Origin: Hydrogenothermaceae bacterium
GTDB lineage: Bacteria; Aquificota; Aquificia; Aquificales; Hydrogenothermaceae
Direction of reading: 5' to 3'
DNA: 9,737 nucleotides
Assembly: GCA_012961365.1 (NCBI GenBank)
Contig: DTZN01000145.1
Location: 1-9,737 of the forward strand
Shown one piece after another: positions 7,801 through 9,737 of this stretch (its first letter is position 1; each line of letters starts with the position of its first letter). The translations under genes were made by a program, and so were the position numbers. The notes below the pieces were generated by a model that worked only from the letters and a program-made list of their open reading frames with translations, ran no database searches and was not told the origin of the DNA.

Positions 7801-8751
7801 ATTTCTACTGGCTTTAAATTTTCCTTTTAAGGAAAAATCTTTTAAAAAGTATTCATTAAAAAGATAGGCAGTATAAAATTTAAAGCTAACATTCGATACT
7901 AATTTATTATCAAAAAATCCAGCTAAATCCAATGAAAAATTATCAATATTTCCTATCTTAGTACTTTCTATGTTTTCTATGTCTCCTTTTATACTGTATT
8001 TTATCTTTGAGCCATTTAGATTTAAATTTAAAACCAGACTAAAATTTTTTAAGGAAGTTCCATTTATTTTAGTAAATTTGCCCCTTATATACCCCTTAAA
8101 TTCTCCTTCCATATTAGATGAATAATAGCCTTTAAGAAAAAACTCAGATTTATACAAACTACCACTTATTTTTTCTATTATAAGTTTGTTCTTATTTTTA
8201 TTGATAAAACCTTTAAATTGAAATACTTTTATTTTATTATCGTTATATACTATGTAAAAAGGTTTTAAAATAAAAAATTTATTTTCCAAATTTTTAAATG
8301 AAATTTCGTTAGCTTTAAAATATTTTGTATCAATATTTATATTTTCCACATAAATGTTTGACCTTTTAAGGATATTAAAACTATACTTAAAGAGCTTTTT
8401 TAGATTTGGGAATTTCTTCTTTTTTTGCTTTTCTTGTTTTAATTTTAAATCTATATTTTCAATATATAAATCTACAATCTTATAGTTAGAAAAAACATTT
8501 TTTAAGTAAAATTTAGCATTAAGGTTTTTTAAGTTTACATTCGAATTTTTAGAAGAAATATTAAGATAATTACAGGAAATTTTAGATAAGGAAAATTTAC
8601 ATTCCTCTTCAATTGTAATACCAAATTTTTCAAGTAGAGGTTTATAATTATTTATAATATAATAACCAGATGAGAGTATGCCTATAATTATCAATATGAA
8701 AATAAGAAAAAAAGATATGAAAAGCTTTTTTATAAATTTTCTCTTTTTCAT
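4879..8751 (-). CDS. tamB: TamB-family translocation and assembly module protein (AsmA-like, DUF490)
   Basis: TamB is an inner-membrane-anchored periplasmic protein that spans to the outer membrane. It helps insert outer-membrane proteins with TamA or BamA and takes part in phospholipid transport between membranes. The 1290-residue length fits the family (about 1260 in E. coli). The N terminus is basic (KKRKFIKK) followed by one membrane helix (about 10-32), a signal anchor. The long middle is almost all short beta strands rich in Asn, Lys, Phe and Leu, as expected for the groove-shaped beta-taco fold. The conserved C-terminal domain is clear: ITIIYGKIS (1088-1096), SGNPPDDL (1135-1143), PPRSKEEIMATLLLRN (1151-1166) and a final NLPFDF (1285-1290). 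That aromatic ending resembles the QFEF end of E. coli TamB as I remember it. A lysine patch (103-119) and a cysteine pair (C51, C60) lie near the N terminus. No TamA or BamA gene is in the window. The start has no Shine-Dalgarno but lies just behind a promoter-like sequence. mutS follows by 49 bases. Confidence 0.92.
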   Translation of the reverse strand: MKKRKFIKKLFISFFLIFILIIIGILSSGYYIINNYKPLLEKFGITIEEECKFSLSKISCNYLNISSKNSNVNLKNLNAKFYLKNVFSNYKIVDLYIENIDLKLKQEKQKKKKFPNLKKLFKYSFNILKRSNIYVENINIDTKYFKANEISFKNLENKFFILKPFYIVYNDNKIKVFQFKGFINKNKNKLIIEKISGSLYKSEFFLKGYYSSNMEGEFKGYIRGKFTKINGTSLKNFSLVLNLNLNGSKIKYSIKGDIENIESTKIGNIDNFSLDLAGFFDNKLVSNVSFKFYTAYLFNEYFLKDFSLKGKFKASRNFTDYKGSFSLTSLEFENTFFKFKNLNSDFYIENNGKTTIKGTLSLNQKLNLDFVSKIKTKKDLSIIAKNINGKLEDIILALKQKPEWLKNLKGAFLANLKYKLGKDINFEANVKNLNLLGVNFFNGFVNLVFNHKNLDFKAKGKLFSENSYINFSVQSKNKNLAGKLDYENVDISNLVWIKRAKIKTVLSGKGEIYGSLTSPKFNLSGKGKFFEYKKLYIPDVDYEFLYENKKISIVAKHKKNIKSLVYIAFKPFNLKLNIQAKKADGKYLQEFLNELNPKLFAYIKPKEVNGKLNINVLNKDFKINLDFVNCEVLLSPIENVFIANLKGTISRNNLVLTGNFGKKDFVFKDFYIQDIQGNFELKNKNFFLSLFARNSKNLDNFFANFFMNMDIANNILDTNFSLSGEKLNYHIALSGNTKGEIKNFSGIINYAVLKKNGYLISSDKLNINVDANNDIYAKIFKDKIRLSLKPKIKIYLKAPQIEVFIKENNTFLYFFSPNIKIYKSKFEILNLIGLLAKADSEKFIAYPFFHSGIFKGQVETLRYWFSNKRLQVRARGKLNKQAISEFFQILSVDGDVQYTLDYDSNVNKFTSEANLKIYSNNLKLKSGYIIGIVHVKDLIAYLNKGVLSLKLSAEDNLALLSKGSIDLYATSYINKKQIEAFAEISNLPVRYSSLFKGNINSTLNLELKNSEGKISGQVLLAGNLKLNVSSLRKKTSNNKNENLEKIKLNIKISSYLPIYVYGDWGNFFAEIKGNLTGSLASPIFNGEITIIYGKISYMKNRFNIDFANIKISNNIPFLTARLSTTIATTHIFINISGNPPDDLTFNFSSTPPRSKEEIMATLLLRNTPSTLENIPVFTAFGKLIRSILPLDKFLFSGDAESTFFNTGFDISIAPRYSPTEGIVATIYAKRSITRRIFVALSKPISQTTSQTLVGWYEGGYRMTQSIFLFTRFYEDERNEVGIIFNLPFDF

Positions 8752-8760
8752 TGCTAAAAA

Positions 8761-8769
8761 ATTATACCA
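8761..8769 (-). promoter_or_regulatory. Extended -10 promoter element for tamB
   Basis: On the minus strand TGGTATAAT is a perfect extended -10 (TGnTATAAT). It ends 9 bases before the tamB ATG. Transcription would be expected to start about 7 bases after it, at A8755 or G8754, leaving a 5' leader of only 3-4 bases. The sequence 17 bases upstream (TTCCTC) is a poor -35, which is tolerated with an extended -10. AT-rich DNA produces such matches by chance, but the position in the divergent gap supports it. Confidence 0.5.
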
Positions 8770-8782
8770 GCCTTTATCAATT

Positions 8783-8787
8783 GGAGG
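8783..8787 (+). promoter_or_regulatory. Ribosome binding site of the TPR-protein gene
   Basis: GGAGG lies 6 bases before the ATG at 8794, the strongest Shine-Dalgarno in the window. It fixes the start of the downstream gene. The same bases overlap the spacer/-35 area of the opposing tamB promoter. Confidence 0.75.
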
Positions 8788-8793
8788 AATAAA

Positions 8794-9737
8794 ATGAGCT
8801 ATCAGGAAGCATTAAATCACTTAAAAAAAGCACAAAAATTATTCATAGAAAGAAACTACGAAATGGCTCTTGTAGAACTTGATGAAGCGGCACATATAGC
8901 TCCAGATTTTCCAGAAGTTTATTTTTGGCGTGGAAAAACACTTGCAACAGATTTAAATGAAGAAAACCTCAAAGCAGGAATAGAGGAAATTAGCCATGCA
9001 ATCAATTTAAAGCCAGACTACACAGAAGCTTATTTAGAAAGAGGAAAACTCTATCTTCAACTTGGGCAGTTAGAAAAGGCAGAAAAAGATTTCAATAAAG
9101 TGTTATCTTTAAAACCAAATCTAGAAGAGGCTTACATTTATTTAGCACAAATACACTTAGCTAGAGGAAATTACGAAAAGGCTCTTGAAAATCTTCAAAA
9201 AGTGTATAAAAAAGAAGGAAAGGATAATTATAAATATTTTTTCTATTTAGGAAAAATTTACTTTAATAATAAAGAATACACAAAAGCAATAGAACTATTA
9301 TCAAAGGCACTTCAGTTAAATCCATATCTTGTTGATGCATATGATTTGAGAGCACAAAGTTACAAAGAAATTGGAAAGTATGAAAACGCAATCAAAGATT
9401 TTAAAAAAGCATATACATTAATGCCTGAGGAAAAAAGATTTTTTGTTGAGATTTCAAATATACACTTTAAAATTGCAGATGAGTTTTTTGAGAAAGGAGA
9501 TATTATAAATTCTGCAATTCATATAGTAGAAGGTATGGAAATAAATTACGATATAAAATTAGACGAGAAATATAAAGAAATACTTATAGAAGCAGGTAGA
9601 AAAATAGCTAATGAAAATCCCCATAAGGCAATTTTATTCTTTGATTTTGCATTAAGACTAATAGACGAAACAAATTTTCAAAAAGCAGAAAAAGAGATAG
9701 AAAAAATAAAATCTTATAGAAAAGAAGCTATAAAAAA
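8794..9737 (+). CDS. Tetratricopeptide (TPR) repeat protein, 3' end beyond the window
   Basis: The frame opens at ATG with a strong ribosome site and stays open to the window end, giving 314 visible residues and no stop. At least six TPR units of about 34 residues can be read: near 7-39, 41-75, 77-110, 111-144, 147-179 and 181-214. They show the usual pattern of an aromatic or large residue early in helix A, small residues at the helix contacts and a closing Pro, for example EAYLERGKLYLQLGQLEKAE (78-97) and LKPN (106-109). Residues after about 220 are helical and charged and may hold degenerate repeats (NPHKAIFLFDFALRL, near 275-289). There is no signal peptide or membrane segment in the visible part, so it is probably cytoplasmic. 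TPR proteins are scaffolds for protein contacts; the sequence does not reveal the partner. It diverges from tamB across 42 bases, which hints at, but does not prove, a link to envelope assembly. Confidence 0.9.
   Translation, partial: MSYQEALNHLKKAQKLFIERNYEMALVELDEAAHIAPDFPEVYFWRGKTLATDLNEENLKAGIEEISHAINLKPDYTEAYLERGKLYLQLGQLEKAEKDFNKVLSLKPNLEEAYIYLAQIHLARGNYEKALENLQKVYKKEGKDNYKYFFYLGKIYFNNKEYTKAIELLSKALQLNPYLVDAYDLRAQSYKEIGKYENAIKDFKKAYTLMPEEKRFFVEISNIHFKIADEFFEKGDIINSAIHIVEGMEINYDIKLDEKYKEILIEAGRKIANENPHKAILFFDFALRLIDETNFQKAEKEIEKIKSYRKEAIK

Overview
The window is AT-rich and reads as a bacterial chromosome segment with five substantial genes, one probable micro-gene, and what looks like an insertion-sequence remnant at the left edge. 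TamB indicates a diderm (two-membrane) bacterium. TrmI, which makes m1A58 in tRNA, is common in thermophiles. The proteins are rich in Lys, Glu, Ile and Phe. Together this suggests a low-GC thermophile, possibly of the Aquificota (Sulfurihydrogenibium-like). That placement is inference from composition and gene content, not a search result.

Layout. Bases 1 to about 100 are clearly less AT-rich than the rest (45 of the first 100 bases are G or C). Read on the minus strand they resemble the right end of an IS200/IS605-type element, the part that encodes the TnpB guide RNA scaffold. No tnpB body follows, because purT starts at 144. Then come three tightly packed plus-strand genes: purT (formate-dependent GAR transformylase), a 32-codon single-membrane-span ORF, and trmI (tRNA m1A58 methyltransferase, TTG start). 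Facing them are two minus-strand genes, tamB followed by mutS, probably one transcript. Between the trmI and mutS stops there are only 8 bases. At the right, a gene for a TPR-repeat protein diverges from tamB across 42 bases and runs off the window end.

How they work together. The plus-strand cluster joins purine nucleotide synthesis and tRNA modification. The minus-strand pair joins outer-membrane biogenesis or lipid transport (TamB) and mismatch repair (MutS). I see no pathway linking them all. The grouping looks like the loose operon packing of a compact genome. TamA/BamA and MutL partners are not in the window. No tRNA, rRNA, CRISPR array or convincing terminator was found, and no intergenic stretch exceeds 300 bases.

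I do not see a new multi-gene system here. The most interesting items are the guide-RNA-like IS remnant before purT, the micro-ORF between purT and trmI, and the near-leaderless promoter arrangement of tamB.
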